Shown in pieces: positions 1 to 8,697 of a DNA stretch of 64,000 nt. The notes under the pieces were generated by a model. It saw only the letters and a program-made list of their open reading frames with translations, had not been told where the DNA came from and searched no databases. The stretch lies in assembly GCF_013116825.1 (NCBI RefSeq), contig NZ_JABFNS010000024.1:1-64000 (forward strand), read 5' to 3'. Positions within the stretch are counted from its first letter, which is position 1; the number at the start of each line of letters is the position of its first letter. This DNA is from Myxococcus xanthus (GTDB lineage Bacteria; Myxococcota; Myxococcia; Myxococcales; Myxococcaceae). A program made the position numbers and the translations under genes.

Positions 1-405
1 GCCGCCGCCTCCTCCGCCACCGCCCAGCAGCGGCGTCGCGTCGGGGTTGAGCACGTTGTACTGGACGGAGACGGTGCCGGTGAGGGTGGGCAGCAACGCG
101 GCCAGGGCGACTCGCTGCACGCCCGCCGCGGACTCCACCTGGGCCAGCGCGGTGTACAGGCGGGTGGAGCGTTGACGCAGCAGGTGCAGCGCCTCCTCCC
201 AGGTCGCCACCTGCATGTCGGCCGGGGGAACGGGCTCCAGCAGCGGGTCGGACACCGGGAACCGCGGTGGCTCGGGTGTCTCCGGGGAGAGGGCGGGAGC
301 GCGAGCCGCGGGGGGCTCCACGCCCGCGTCGGTGCCTGGGCCCGCCTGGGCCAGCAGGAGGCTGGAGGTGTGGGACAGCAGGACTGCGAGCAGCAGGGCA
401 TTCAT
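1..405 (-). CDS. TolC-family outer-membrane efflux protein, N-terminal part (runs off window)
   Basis: The reading frame opens at an ATG at 405 on the minus strand and stays open to base 1, so only the first 135 residues are visible. It begins with a signal peptide (MNALLLAVLLSHTSSLLLAQ), followed by a Pro/Glu-rich linker of about 45 residues. From about residue 68 there is a TolC/OEP-type helical segment: TWEEALHLLRQRS, then ALAQVESAAGVQRVALAALLP, then a strand-like TLTGTVSVQYN. The pattern 'W..AL.lal..S..l..A..qveaA.g...va.a.llP' is typical of outer-membrane factors of tripartite efflux or type I secretion systems. A glycine run (eight Gly at the window edge) is unusual. The partner pump genes would lie outside the window. 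Confidence 0.7.
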   Translation of the reverse strand, partial: MNALLLAVLLSHTSSLLLAQAGPGTDAGVEPPAARAPALSPETPEPPRFPVSDPLLEPVPPADMQVATWEEALHLLRQRSTRLYTALAQVESAAGVQRVALAALLPTLTGTVSVQYNVLNPDATPLLGGGGGGGG

Positions 406-602
406 GGGAGCGCGCGCACAGGTAGGAAGCGCGTTGCCCAGCCACCACGGCCGACGGGGCTGCCCTGCGTCTGGTGGACAGAATAAGGGACGGGGCTGTG
501 TGTCAGTGCATGGAGAAGGGCATGACATGCAGCCCCTGGGGCAGGGCTGCTGTCATGCACGGCCTCCAGGGGTGATGCGAATGCGCGAGCTTGGACAACA
601 GC

Positions 603-935
603 TCAGAGCTCCGCGTCCCAGTCGTAGTCGAAGCGCAGCATCTTCGTGAGGGTGCGTGCGTCCGTTCTCGGGAGGCTGGGCGCGAGAGGGGCCTGTGGCC
701 GGCCGAAAGCGGCGCTGGGGCCAGCACGCCTGCGAAGCCTCGCGCGTTGACGTGCTCGCAGTCGAGGTTGGCGGTCATGTCGAACGAGGGGCCCAGGAAG
801 GCCAGTGCCTTCAATACGCCCGCGCCCGCCGACCAGGCGCGCAGCTCGGACTCCAGGAGGTTCAGGCCTTCGACGTGGGTGAGCGTCGAACCGCTCAGGT
901 GCGCTCGCACGGCGATGGTGGGTCACGCATGCGGA
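603..935 (-). pseudogene. Broken remnant of a small cytoplasmic protein gene
   Basis: On the minus strand a protein-like segment beginning at a GTG at 910 (VRAHLSGSTLTHVEGL, continuing to about NLDCEHVNARGF) has the codon bias of a real gene. A stop lies four codons upstream of it, and the sequence turns to nonsense near base 735. The plausible C-terminus (TLTKMLRFDYDWDAEL, then stop at 603) is in another frame. This looks like one gene with an N-terminal truncation or frameshift and at least one further frameshift. The beta-rich 'HLSGS.LT...GL..LE.EL' pattern resembles small WapI/immunity-type proteins, but I cannot assign a family. The stretch 406-602 holds nothing else I can support. Confidence 0.4.
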
Positions 936-1035
936 TGCCAAGGCGCTGGACAGGGCGCCGCCCCGTGTCGCTGCATCACGGGACCCTCATGGATGGCGTA
1001 GCCTTGCGTCCTTCCTCCGCCACCATGGAGTCGGA

Positions 1036-1485
1036 ATGAGAGTGGAAGAGTTTCGCCGTGCCCTCGACAAGCGAAGCGCCTCTCGTGGGCTGGAGGTGGT
1101 CTTCCACCCACCCGCTTCAACCGAGGCCCTCCAGGCGCTCTCGGCGCGGCTTGGCGGACCGCTTCCATTCCAGGTCGAGCTCTTCTTGCGCGCGCATGAT
1201 GGACTCGTCGTGCGGGAGCCCGCGCTGAGCGTCCTGCCCTGTGCACAGTGGGTGCCGGTGGGCGGCTTCGTGCATTTCGCCACGTTCGACGGCAAGCATC
1301 GGCTGGGCTTCGACACCCGGAGCCGGAATGTCGCGGACCAGTGGGACATCGTCCATGTCGATACGGGCGACTGCGTGACGCTGACGATGGCCAGCTTCTG
1401 GTCCAACAAGGTGTTCGCGTGGGTGGACAAGCGCCGGCCCATCTGGGAGTCCCAGGAGGCCGTGCCGCCGTGCGGCGCGAGTTGA
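1036..1485 (+). CDS. SMI1/KNR4 (SUKH) family protein
   Basis: 149 residues. The ATG at 1036 is the first good start. The sequence fits the SUKH fold: N-terminal helices with 'LEVVFHPPAS', then 'LPFQVELFLRAHDGL', then a beta-rich half with 'WVPVGGFVHFATF', 'LGFDTRSRN' and 'QWDIVHVDTGD', and a closing 'FWSNKVFAWV'. SUKH proteins are best known as immunity proteins against polymorphic toxins and as general adaptor proteins. No toxin gene is next to it. It lies 34 bases upstream of an AAA ATPase gene on the same strand, so the two may be co-transcribed. Its actual partner is unknown. Confidence 0.7.
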   Translation: MRVEEFRRALDKRSASRGLEVVFHPPASTEALQALSARLGGPLPFQVELFLRAHDGLVVREPALSVLPCAQWVPVGGFVHFATFDGKHRLGFDTRSRNVADQWDIVHVDTGDCVTLTMASFWSNKVFAWVDKRRPIWESQEAVPPCGAS

Positions 1486-1519
1486 CGCTGACGCGCCTGG
1501 GGAGCCAGTCTTCCGGCTG

Positions 1520-2761
1520 ATGCTCAAGCTCCAGTGGCTCCAGGTCCACCAGTTCCGCTCCGTGAAGCCCGGGACGCGGTTGCTCTTCAGCCCGTCCCTC
1601 AACGTGCTGCTCGGAGAGAACGGCACCGGGAAGTCCACGCTGCTGGACCTCGCTGCCGCCGTGGTCAGCTCGGACTTCACGCCGCTGCGGCATGAGGCGT
1701 TCGATCTCGAATATGCGCTGGCCGCGGACACCGGCCGCATCACTGTGCGCGTGCGCAACGTGCCCTCGGGCGCGGAGGGCACGAGCGGCCTGTCCATGGA
1801 CATCACCGTGGCCCCGCGCGACATGGCCTGGCCGTTGGTCATCCACCGCGAGGGCCAGCAGCTCCGCGTCTCCCGCGAGGACGACACCACGGACGTCGTG
1901 CATGAGCGCATCGCCCCCGAAGTCGGTGGCCGGCTCTGGCTCGTTTTGATGTCGGGCGGCATCGCCTGGGTGGAGAAGACGGGCGAGGGCACCGCCGCCG
2001 TCGAGCCGATGCTCGCCATGGCGCGCGAGGTCTCCGCGCAGGCCGACCTCCGCCGCTTCGACGAGGGGCTCGCCCACTTCGACCAGCTCTGGCGCGCCGA
2101 GCTGCGGCTCTCCCGCCGAACGGAGGGCGTGCTCGCCACGGGCACGGGCGTGGCTTCGGAGGACCTGCTCGACGGCCTGCGCAAGGTCGCCGCCGCGCAG
2201 TGGGGTGCCTCCCGCTACGTGTTGTCCTCGGAGAACGTCCCCTTCCTCCGTGACGCCGCCCGGCTCCTCGGCTTCGCGTCCGCGGAGGCGCTCCTGTCCC
2301 TGTTGGAGACCCAACCCCAGGGCAAATACGAAACGATGTCCCTGGGAAACCTGGACCTCTGCTTCGTCACCGCCGCCGGCCAGCGCCTCTCCGCCCGTCA
2401 GCTCGGCTACGGACAGAAGCGCCTGGTGGCCTTCCTTCACTACCTGGCCCACGCCCGCGCCGTCGTCATCGCGGATGAGGTCGCGCACGCCTTCCACCCC
2501 CGGCAGGTCCGCGCCATCCTCGAACAGCTTGAACCCCGGCAGGCCCTGCTCACCAGCCAGAGTCCGGAGCTGCTCGACAGTCTCACCTTCGACTCGCCCG
2601 AGCAGGTGCGCTCCACCTTCGTGCGTTGCCGCCGCGAGGAGGACACCGGCCAACTCGTCTGGGAGAACCTGTCCCCCGACGCAGCCGGGGACTTCTTCAC
2701 CGCCTGGCGCGCCGAGCCCCGCCGCGTGGGCGAGCTGCTTCAAGCCAAGGGTCTCTGGTAG
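1520..2761 (+). CDS. AAA family ATPase (ABC/OLD-like, no nuclease domain)
   Basis: 413 residues, starting at the ATG overlapping a TGA in another frame. A Walker A motif (GENGTGKST) sits near residue 34, after the 'FRSVKPGTRLLFSPSLNVLLG' beta strand typical of RecF/OLD/AAA_21 ATPases. Near the C-terminus come a signature-like 'LGYGQKRLVAFL', a Walker B 'AVVIADEVAHAFHP', and 'LLTSQSPELLDSL', where the usual H of 'THSP' is Q. The middle is an all-alpha insertion. There is no TOPRIM domain, which separates it from true OLD nucleases. Proteins of this type occur in defence and DNA-repair settings and also as standalone myxobacterial ATPases. The role here is unknown. It probably forms a unit with the SUKH gene just upstream. 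Confidence 0.7.
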   Translation: MLKLQWLQVHQFRSVKPGTRLLFSPSLNVLLGENGTGKSTLLDLAAAVVSSDFTPLRHEAFDLEYALAADTGRITVRVRNVPSGAEGTSGLSMDITVAPRDMAWPLVIHREGQQLRVSREDDTTDVVHERIAPEVGGRLWLVLMSGGIAWVEKTGEGTAAVEPMLAMAREVSAQADLRRFDEGLAHFDQLWRAELRLSRRTEGVLATGTGVASEDLLDGLRKVAAAQWGASRYVLSSENVPFLRDAARLLGFASAEALLSLLETQPQGKYETMSLGNLDLCFVTAAGQRLSARQLGYGQKRLVAFLHYLAHARAVVIADEVAHAFHPRQVRAILEQLEPRQALLTSQSPELLDSLTFDSPEQVRSTFVRCRREEDTGQLVWENLSPDAAGDFFTAWRAEPRRVGELLQAKGLW

Positions 2762-2878
2762 CCAGTCGCGTGGGCCCCGAGGGCCGCGGGACGTCAGCCG
2801 GCCAACGGCTCCGCGAAGAGGTGTACCCGTCCGTGCGTGTGGCTCGCCTATCCTCACCAGCCGGGGAGGGTGCCGCGC

Positions 2879-3706
2879 ATGCCGATGCTGACCGTCAACG
2901 GAACGGAGCTGTACTACGAGGATTCGGGTGGCACGGGCGTGCCCGTCGTGTTCAGCCACGGCCTGCTGTGGAGCAGTCGCCTCTTCGATCCGCAGGTGGA
3001 AGCGCTGTGCGGACGTTACCGATGCATCGCCTATGACCACCGGGGCCAGGGCCAGAGCGCCGTGCCTCCGGCGCGCGTCATCGACATGGAGACGGTGTAC
3101 CTGGACGCGGTGGCGCTCATCGAGCGGCTGGGCGTAGGGCCCTGTCACTTCGTGGGCCTGTCCATGGGCGGCTTCGTCGGCATGCGCATCGCCGCGCGGC
3201 GGCCGGACCTGCTGCGCTCGCTGGTGCTGATGGAGACGTCCGCAGACCCGGAGCCCCTTCACAACGTGCCGCGCTACACGCTGCTCAACCTCACCGCGCG
3301 CCTGGCGGGCCTGCGCCCGGTGGCGGACCCGGTGATGCGCATCATGTTCGGCCGCAGCTTCATGACGGACCCCAACCGGGCCGAGGAGCGCAGCCGCTGG
3401 CGCACGCGCCTCATGGAGAACCGCCGCGACATCTGGCGCGCCGTCAACGGCGTCATCGAACGGCGCGGCGTGGCCCACGAAATCCCACACATTCGCGTGC
3501 CCACGCTCGTCGTCGTCGGCGCCGAGGACACGGCCACTGTCCCCGCCAAGGCGCAGCGCCTGCACCGGCTCATCCCCGGCTCACGCCTGGTGACCCTGCC
3601 GCGCGGAGGGCACTCCTCCACCGTGGAGGAGCCCGCGCTCGTCAATGCCACCTTGGGAACATTCCTGGACGCGCAATCCGAGACGCGGACCTCCAGGGCG
3701 GTGTGA
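2879..3706 (+). CDS. Alpha/beta hydrolase
   Basis: 275 residues from the ATG at 2879, which has a GGGGAGGG ribosome-binding site about 8 bases upstream. An in-frame start 42 bases earlier lacks one. It has a classic alpha/beta-hydrolase layout: 'VVFSHGLLWSS' (HG oxyanion region), 'AYDHRGQGQS', the nucleophile elbow G-L-S-M-G-G at about residues 96-101, the acid in 'VVVGAEDTATVP' and the catalytic His in 'LPRGGHSSTVEEP'. All three triad residues are present. The family covers esterases, lactonases and haloperoxidase-like enzymes, so the substrate cannot be told. No signal peptide is seen. It converges on the sterol-desaturase-like gene, only 32 bases away. Confidence 0.8.
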   Translation: MPMLTVNGTELYYEDSGGTGVPVVFSHGLLWSSRLFDPQVEALCGRYRCIAYDHRGQGQSAVPPARVIDMETVYLDAVALIERLGVGPCHFVGLSMGGFVGMRIAARRPDLLRSLVLMETSADPEPLHNVPRYTLLNLTARLAGLRPVADPVMRIMFGRSFMTDPNRAEERSRWRTRLMENRRDIWRAVNGVIERRGVAHEIPHIRVPTLVVVGAEDTATVPAKAQRLHRLIPGSRLVTLPRGGHSSTVEEPALVNATLGTFLDAQSETRTSRAV

Positions 3707-3738
3707 CGGACTGCCGCCAGCGGGAACGAAATGCCAGC

Positions 3739-4536
3739 TCAGCGTGGCGTATTCCTGCTGTCAGTCGCCCGCGTCACGGGCGAGAGGAGCTGGGCCCAGA
3801 AGCGCCGGGGAAACGGCTCCACGAGCCCGAGCGGATACTGCTCGGGCCCGGTGGGCCGGTGGTAGGTGCCGAAGAGCCAATCCGTCCACGGCGCGAGGTT
3901 GCCGAAGTTGTGCCGCGTGTGCCGTTCGCGCGCGTGGTGCCAGTGGTGCAGTTCGGGCGCGCCGAAGAGGAAGCCCAGCGGCCCCAGCGGCAGCCGGACG
4001 TTGGCGTGGATGAAGATGGCCCACAGCCCGCGGAAGGCGATGAGCATCGCCAGCGTCTCGAGCGGAAAGCCCATCATCATCGCGGGGAGGTTCACCACCA
4101 ACTGCGTGAGCAGTCCGTCCACGGGGTGCTCGCGGTGCGCGGCGAGCCAGTCGAGGTGCTCGGCGGAGTGGTGGACGGCGTGGAAGCGCCAGAGGAAGTC
4201 CACCTGGTGTGACAGTCGGTGGAAGCCGTAGACGAGCAGGTCGCAGAGCACCACCGCTTCAAGTGCCTGGAGCCACCAGGGCTGGCGTGCCACGGTGGCC
4301 TGGAGCCCCGACAGCAGGTCCAGGTGCAAGAGCGCCTGCACATGGCTCAGCATCAGCAAGGCCAGCGGCGCGAGCACCAGGTACTGCGCCACGAAGTAGG
4401 CGAGGTCGGTGCGGAAGGCAGGGCGCAGCAGCGGCTGTCCGGGGCGCGCGGCCCAGGCCTTCTCCAAGGGCCAGAAGACGCACGCGAGCACTCCGAAGGA
4501 AATCGCGGCTCCCCCGCCTAGGACCTCCAGGCTCAT
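3739..4536 (-). CDS. Sterol desaturase / fatty acid hydroxylase family membrane protein
   Basis: About 265 residues. Membrane segments occur near residues 8-25, 45-70 and 150-170. It carries the histidine clusters that bind the di-iron centre of the fatty acid hydroxylase superfamily: HRLSHQ, HAVHHS and HHWHHARERH. Members hydroxylate or desaturate sterols, sphingolipids or other lipids in the inner membrane. Myxobacteria make sterols and unusual lipids, so a lipid substrate is plausible but not defined. The ATG at 4536 shares its A with the stop codon of the upstream small gene (TGATG), so the two are translationally coupled. A GTG one codon earlier is an alternative start. Confidence 0.8.
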   Translation of the reverse strand: MSLEVLGGGAAISFGVLACVFWPLEKAWAARPGQPLLRPAFRTDLAYFVAQYLVLAPLALLMLSHVQALLHLDLLSGLQATVARQPWWLQALEAVVLCDLLVYGFHRLSHQVDFLWRFHAVHHSAEHLDWLAAHREHPVDGLLTQLVVNLPAMMMGFPLETLAMLIAFRGLWAIFIHANVRLPLGPLGFLFGAPELHHWHHARERHTRHNFGNLAPWTDWLFGTYHRPTGPEQYPLGLVEPFPRRFWAQLLSPVTRATDSRNTPR

Positions 4537-4733
4537 CACGGCGTGGCCGGGGGCGCCGCGTCACCGGCGTCGAGGGCGTGCAGGCCGCCCTCCGGCATGC
4601 CGAACAGCGGGCGGATCTTGGTCCCACCGAAGAAGGTTCCTGCCGCCGTCGCCACCACGAAACCCAGCAGGAGGACCGCGAGGACCACCGTCACCGTACG
4701 AAGAACCTTGCTGCCTTGTGATTGCATGGACAT
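4536..4733 (-). CDS. Small single-pass membrane protein
   Basis: 65 residues (MSMQSQGSKVLRTVTVVLAV...). The ATG at 4733 has a GGGAG ribosome-binding site six bases upstream; longer upstream starts have none. One transmembrane helix covers about residues 12-34 (VTVVLAVLLLGFVVATAAG). A short tail follows with 'FFGGTKIRPLFGMPEGG' and an Ala/Pro-rich end. I do not recognise a family. It is coupled to the desaturase-like gene and may be an accessory subunit of that enzyme. Confidence 0.6.
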   Translation of the reverse strand: MSMQSQGSKVLRTVTVVLAVLLLGFVVATAAGTFFGGTKIRPLFGMPEGGLHALDAGDAAPPATP

Positions 4734-4824
4734 GCGCACTCCCGTTGTCCGGGAGGCTACACCACACAGGTTCTCAGCCCGACCGCATCTGGCAGTCCAC
4801 CCGGTGCGTGCTGCAGGCGGGACG

Positions 4825-7059
4825 TCAGTACACGTAGGGCGTGCGCTTCGCCCAGCTCGTCTTGCCATAGTGCTTGTGGAGATAGCGGAAGGCCTCCCGT
4901 GCCTCGCGCGTGGCCTGTCCGCAGCCGCGCTTGCTGGCGCGGACCGCGCGGAACAGGGCGATGGGCGAGCGCGGGTCCTCCGGGTGGGCCTGGGCCCAGG
5001 CGATGGCGACGCGGGCGAAGTAGGGCACCGAGTTGCCCGCGTCCTGGAGGGCCTTCCACTCCCGCGCCGCGTCCGGTGCGTCGGGCGTGTCCTCGAAGTG
5101 TACGGAGGGCACGCTCGCGTCTGGCTTCAGGCCGCACCACCAGTTGCGCTGGTAGGAGATGTCCATGGTGAGGCTGAGGCTCGGATGGGTGTTCGCCAGC
5201 CGGTCCTGGCCCGGGTAGAGCCGCGCGGAGACGACGGGCAGTCCCATGAGGAGCAGTTGGGCCTCGAATTGACGCTCTTCGGGCGTGGGCTTGCCGGCGA
5301 GCGCCAGCAGCTCCGCCTTCGCCTTGGGCTCCGTCTCCGCCAGGCGCTTCGCCACGGCCTGAATCGTCGCGTCGTCACCCGCGACGGTGGCGCGCGCGAA
5401 GGCGGTCCACATGAGCTGCCGCCGAAGGGCGGGAGGCAGGATGTCCCCCGCCGCCAGCTCACCCATGCGCTTCGCCGTCAGCCGGGGCTCCAGCATGGCC
5501 ACGGCACGCGGGCTGAAGAACTGGGGCCGTTCGGCCAGCGGCGTGGTGTAGGGCTCGGAGTAGCTGCTGCTCATTTCATAGTCGGCGACGATGTTGACGG
5601 CTTCCCGCATGGCCTCGTCCACGTCTCTGGCCACCGCGAGCCGCTCCTCGCGCAGCAGGTTGTCCGTGGAGGGAAGGTCCCGAGTCAGCTCGGCGGGCAC
5701 CGTCGCGAGCCGCGCCCGCGCCGCCTCCACCTCGCCTCGGCCGTGCAGGAGCCGCGCGGCATGGTACGCCACCGTCAGGCCGGCGGGAGACGTGGGCGCG
5801 ACCTTCGCGGAGGCGGAGAGCAGCTCCGGTACGCCCGGAGCGTCTGGCGTCGCCTTGACCAGCGCGGCGACGAGCCACGGCATGTGCGCGGTCTTCTTCC
5901 AGCGGGCCAGGGCTCCGTCGTATTGCGCGCGGCGCTCCGCATCGGGCGCCGCGCTGTAGGGCGTGTCCTTCATGGCGTGGAGCCACGCCTGGAGCGCCTC
6001 GGCGGGCGCGGGGAGGCCCTCGCAGGTGCTCGCTTCCCGCAACATCAGGTCGAGGTCGCCCAGCTCCGAGGTGAGGGCGGTGCCCGTCCCGGGTTCGAGC
6101 ACGTGCGACAGCAGCTCACAGTGCCAGGTCTTGGGTCGCAGCCGGTAGCGCACCAGGCTCCGCAAGCCGCGCGCGGGCGCATGGACGCTCCGCAGCTCCG
6201 GAGAGGCGAGCACGGCATCGAGCACCCGGTCCGCCTCGCCCAGCCGCGAGAGGAAGACGGCGTCTTCCCGCGACTCGAAGTGATACTCACCCTTCTTCTC
6301 CATCAGCGCCTGCCGGACGTGGGTACGCGCCACGAGGTAGGCGGCGAGCGCCCGGTAGGGCGATTCCTGCGACGCAGCGAGCTTCTGGAACGAGGACAAG
6401 GCGCCGGGATAGTCGTCGCAGTAGAAGCGCGAGGCCGCCTCCTGATAGGCGCGCTCGTCCCGCCGGCGGGCCTGGTGCTGCGCGCTCACGCCTTCATCCA
6501 GCCGCGGGTCAGGCTCCGGCAGGATGGTGCAGGGGCCGAAGACGGCGTCCTGGTTGCGCACCCACTCCTCCACCAGCGCGGGGTGCTTCTTCCACGTCTG
6601 GGCCAGGTCGGTGGCGGTGTTCGCGGCGCGCTGGAACGCGTCACCCTGGATGCGGGGGACCTGTGCATAGCTCACCTGCCGGGAATGTTCGGGCGAGGCT
6701 TCCGGGAGCTGAGGCGCCACCTGCTTCCGTACCGCCAGCCAGCGCTGGAATCCGGGCGTCAGGGAGATGTGCTCCGGCAACGCCTGGTGCATGAGCTCCC
6801 AGCGCGTCACCAGGGGCTGTTGCTCCTCGGGCGTGGTGGGAATGCCCATCATCGTCCGATAGGCGAACGCGAGGTAGGCGGTGCGCATCGAGCCGTGCAC
6901 CACGCCCAGCCGCCCGGACGCGAAGGTGGAGAGCGGCCAGTCGGGATGGCTGCTGGTGACGAACACGGGCCCGGCGGAATCGTAGGCACATGCCCGCGCT
7001 TCGGTGGGGGCGAGCAGGAACGCGAGGCCGCTGGTGACGGTGATGAGCAGCTTCTTCAT
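4825..7059 (-). CDS. Large secreted protein of unknown function (helical repeats)
   Basis: 744 residues from the ATG at 7059. It starts with a clean signal peptide (MKKLLITVTSGLAFLLAP, then TEARA-CAYDS), so the protein is exported. The body is mostly helical with TPR/Sel1-like spacing, for example 'YYCDDYPGALSSFQKLAAS' and 'LAAYLVARTHVRQALMEK', suggesting a solenoid that could act in protein binding. The C-terminus has paired cysteines and a Tyr end. I do not recognise a named family. Its ATG overlaps the stop of the upstream DUF3142-like gene by four bases (ATGA), so the two form an operon and probably act in one process at the envelope. Confidence 0.65.
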   Translation of the reverse strand: MKKLLITVTSGLAFLLAPTEARACAYDSAGPVFVTSSHPDWPLSTFASGRLGVVHGSMRTAYLAFAYRTMMGIPTTPEEQQPLVTRWELMHQALPEHISLTPGFQRWLAVRKQVAPQLPEASPEHSRQVSYAQVPRIQGDAFQRAANTATDLAQTWKKHPALVEEWVRNQDAVFGPCTILPEPDPRLDEGVSAQHQARRRDERAYQEAASRFYCDDYPGALSSFQKLAASQESPYRALAAYLVARTHVRQALMEKKGEYHFESREDAVFLSRLGEADRVLDAVLASPELRSVHAPARGLRSLVRYRLRPKTWHCELLSHVLEPGTGTALTSELGDLDLMLREASTCEGLPAPAEALQAWLHAMKDTPYSAAPDAERRAQYDGALARWKKTAHMPWLVAALVKATPDAPGVPELLSASAKVAPTSPAGLTVAYHAARLLHGRGEVEAARARLATVPAELTRDLPSTDNLLREERLAVARDVDEAMREAVNIVADYEMSSSYSEPYTTPLAERPQFFSPRAVAMLEPRLTAKRMGELAAGDILPPALRRQLMWTAFARATVAGDDATIQAVAKRLAETEPKAKAELLALAGKPTPEERQFEAQLLLMGLPVVSARLYPGQDRLANTHPSLSLTMDISYQRNWWCGLKPDASVPSVHFEDTPDAPDAAREWKALQDAGNSVPYFARVAIAWAQAHPEDPRSPIALFRAVRASKRGCGQATREAREAFRYLHKHYGKTSWAKRTPYVY

Positions 7060-7829
7060 GGATGGAGCTCCGCGACCGCGCGCGTGAACGCCTCGGGCGT
7101 CCAGGGGCGGGGGTTGAAGACATAGAGGGTGGAGACGCCAGGGGGCACGGCCTGCCACTCATCGAGCGCCAGCCCCACGCTGCCCCGGCAAGGGGCGGGC
7201 AGTCCGCGCGCGAAGCGGGCCCGCCACGTGGGGGCCTCCGGACCCATGCGGAAGAGCTGAGGCACCACCTCGTCCACGGGCGCGTGCGTCAGCCAGCTTC
7301 CGGGCGTGCACCATGAGGCGAGGCCGGTGATGGACAGCGCCATTGATGGGGGCAGCTTCTGGCGGAGCGCCTGGAGCAGCGCGACGTAGGCGTCGTATTC
7401 GGACGCGCGGGCATCGAAGTCAATCTGGAGCGCCGTCAGCTCCGGAAGGCGCGCCAGCGTGGCGAGCCGGTCCGCCAGCGCGTGCAGTCGCTCGGGCGGG
7501 TACTTCGCGAGCGACGCGCCCGGACGGGCCTCCATCCGCACCGTGGCCCTCAAGGGTGTCCCGGGCGGAACGTGGAGCGGCTGCCTGCGCGGGTGTTCGC
7601 GCACCTCCGTCTCCGTGAGCGCGAGCGTGGCGCGCAGGAAGGCCACGGTGACCGGGCGCCCCGTCCGCGCGAGGAAGCGGAGGTCTTCCGGCCGCTCCCA
7701 GGCCCAGAGCACCACCTGTGGAGGCTCCGGCGGCGTGGGCGTGCTGCACGACAGGAGCACGGCGAGGGTGGCCAGCAGGCCGCGCCGTGTCCGGGGTGCC
7801 ACGAGGGGCGAAGGGGATGGGGGAAGCAT
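7056..7829 (-). CDS. DUF3142-like exported protein
   Basis: 257 residues. The N-terminus has arginines, a hydrophobic stretch and a lipobox-like 'LAVLLSCS', so it is probably a lipoprotein. The core resembles DUF3142: 'VVLWAWERPEDLRFL', 'VTVAFLRATLAL', 'LPELTALQIDFDARASEYDAY' and 'LSITGLASWC'. This suggests a TIM-barrel, glycosidase-like fold whose activity is not established in the family. It is the first gene of a two-gene unit: its stop codon overlaps the start of the 744-residue secreted protein (ATGA). Confidence 0.7.
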   Translation of the reverse strand: MLPPSPSPLVAPRTRRGLLATLAVLLSCSTPTPPEPPQVVLWAWERPEDLRFLARTGRPVTVAFLRATLALTETEVREHPRRQPLHVPPGTPLRATVRMEARPGASLAKYPPERLHALADRLATLARLPELTALQIDFDARASEYDAYVALLQALRQKLPPSMALSITGLASWCTPGSWLTHAPVDEVVPQLFRMGPEAPTWRARFARGLPAPCRGSVGLALDEWQAVPPGVSTLYVFNPRPWTPEAFTRAVAELHP

Positions 7830-7899
7830 CGTGGTCGTCGGGCCGCACTCGCGCGGTGGACCGGACTGTTTGCAACGCGCGTTCCGGGGGCGCGCCGCC

Positions 7900-8697
7900 T
7901 CAGGCCTGGGCCGCGCGCTTGTTCTGGGCGCGGCGCCGGAGCCAGTTGCGGAGGAAGGCCATCACCGCGGGGTGCTTTGACTCACGGAAGGCGTCTGGCG
8001 GGCCGTACTCCACGATGCGGCCTTCGTGCATCAGGGCCAGGTGGTCCGCCATGCCAAAGGCGGAGGCCACGTCCGGCGTAATCACCAGCGAGGTGGCGCC
8101 GAGCTGCTGCTTGCCGGTGGTGATGATTTCATTCACGGCCGCGGTGGTGAGCGGATCCAGTCCGGCGGTGGGGTCGTCGTAGAGGAGAATCTTCGGCTGG
8201 AGGATGGTGGCGCGCGCGAAGCCCACGCGCTTCTGCATGCCGCCGGACAGCTCGCCGGGGAAGCGCTGCGTCGCGTGCGACAGGCCCACGCGCTCCAGCG
8301 TCTTGTTCACCGTCTCGGCGATTTCCGCCTCGGGCATGCGGGTGCGCTCGCGCAGGGGGAAGGCCACGTTGTCGAACACGGTGAGCGAGTCGAAGAGGGC
8401 GTTCGCCTGGAAGAGGATGCCCTGCTTGCGGCGCATCTGGTCGAGCGCGGCCTCGTTCATCCGCGCGATGTCCTCGCCATCCACCAGGACGGTGCCCCGG
8501 TCCGGTCGCAAGAGGCCCATGATGTGCTTCATCAGCACCGTCTTGCCCGACCCGGACACGCCCATCAGCACGCAGGTGGTGCCTTCGGGCACTTCCAGGT
8601 TCACTCCCCGCAGCGCGTGCTGGTCCCCGAAGGACTTGTGGAGGTCCCGCACTTCGATGGCCAGCTTGCGGGAGGACGGTGGGCTCGAGGGACTCAT
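7900..8697 (-). CDS. MlaF-like ABC transporter ATP-binding protein with altered catalytic residues
   Basis: 265 residues, of the ABC class that powers lipid transport by Mla/Mce systems. Walker A is GVSGSGKT (residues 47-54), the Q-loop Q lies in ILFQANALF, and the signature LSGGMQKR is at 150-157. Two normally invariant residues differ. The Walker B motif reads LLYDDPTAGLDP, so the catalytic Glu position is Asp175. The H-loop reads VITPDVASAF, so the switch His is Pro208. I checked both in the nucleotide sequence. The C-terminal tail is basic (RNWLRRRAQNKRAAQA). No MlaE- or MlaD-like gene is adjacent. It could be a slow or regulatory ATPase subunit, or one acting as a heterodimer with an active partner. 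Confidence 0.8.
   Translation of the reverse strand: MSPSSPPSSRKLAIEVRDLHKSFGDQHALRGVNLEVPEGTTCVLMGVSGSGKTVLMKHIMGLLRPDRGTVLVDGEDIARMNEAALDQMRRKQGILFQANALFDSLTVFDNVAFPLRERTRMPEAEIAETVNKTLERVGLSHATQRFPGELSGGMQKRVGFARATILQPKILLYDDPTAGLDPLTTAAVNEIITTGKQQLGATSLVITPDVASAFGMADHLALMHEGRIVEYGPPDAFRESKHPAVMAFLRNWLRRRAQNKRAAQA

Noticed and set aside
923-3565. An 880-codon open frame on the minus strand
   Set aside because: It lies antisense to the SUKH, ATPase and hydrolase genes, which have clear domain motifs. Its own translation is low-complexity Arg/Ala/His-rich, as expected of antisense frames in GC-rich DNA.
4543-7125. An 860-codon open frame on the plus strand
   Set aside because: It runs antisense to the secreted 744-residue gene; no domain is visible and the residue composition is that of a shadow frame.
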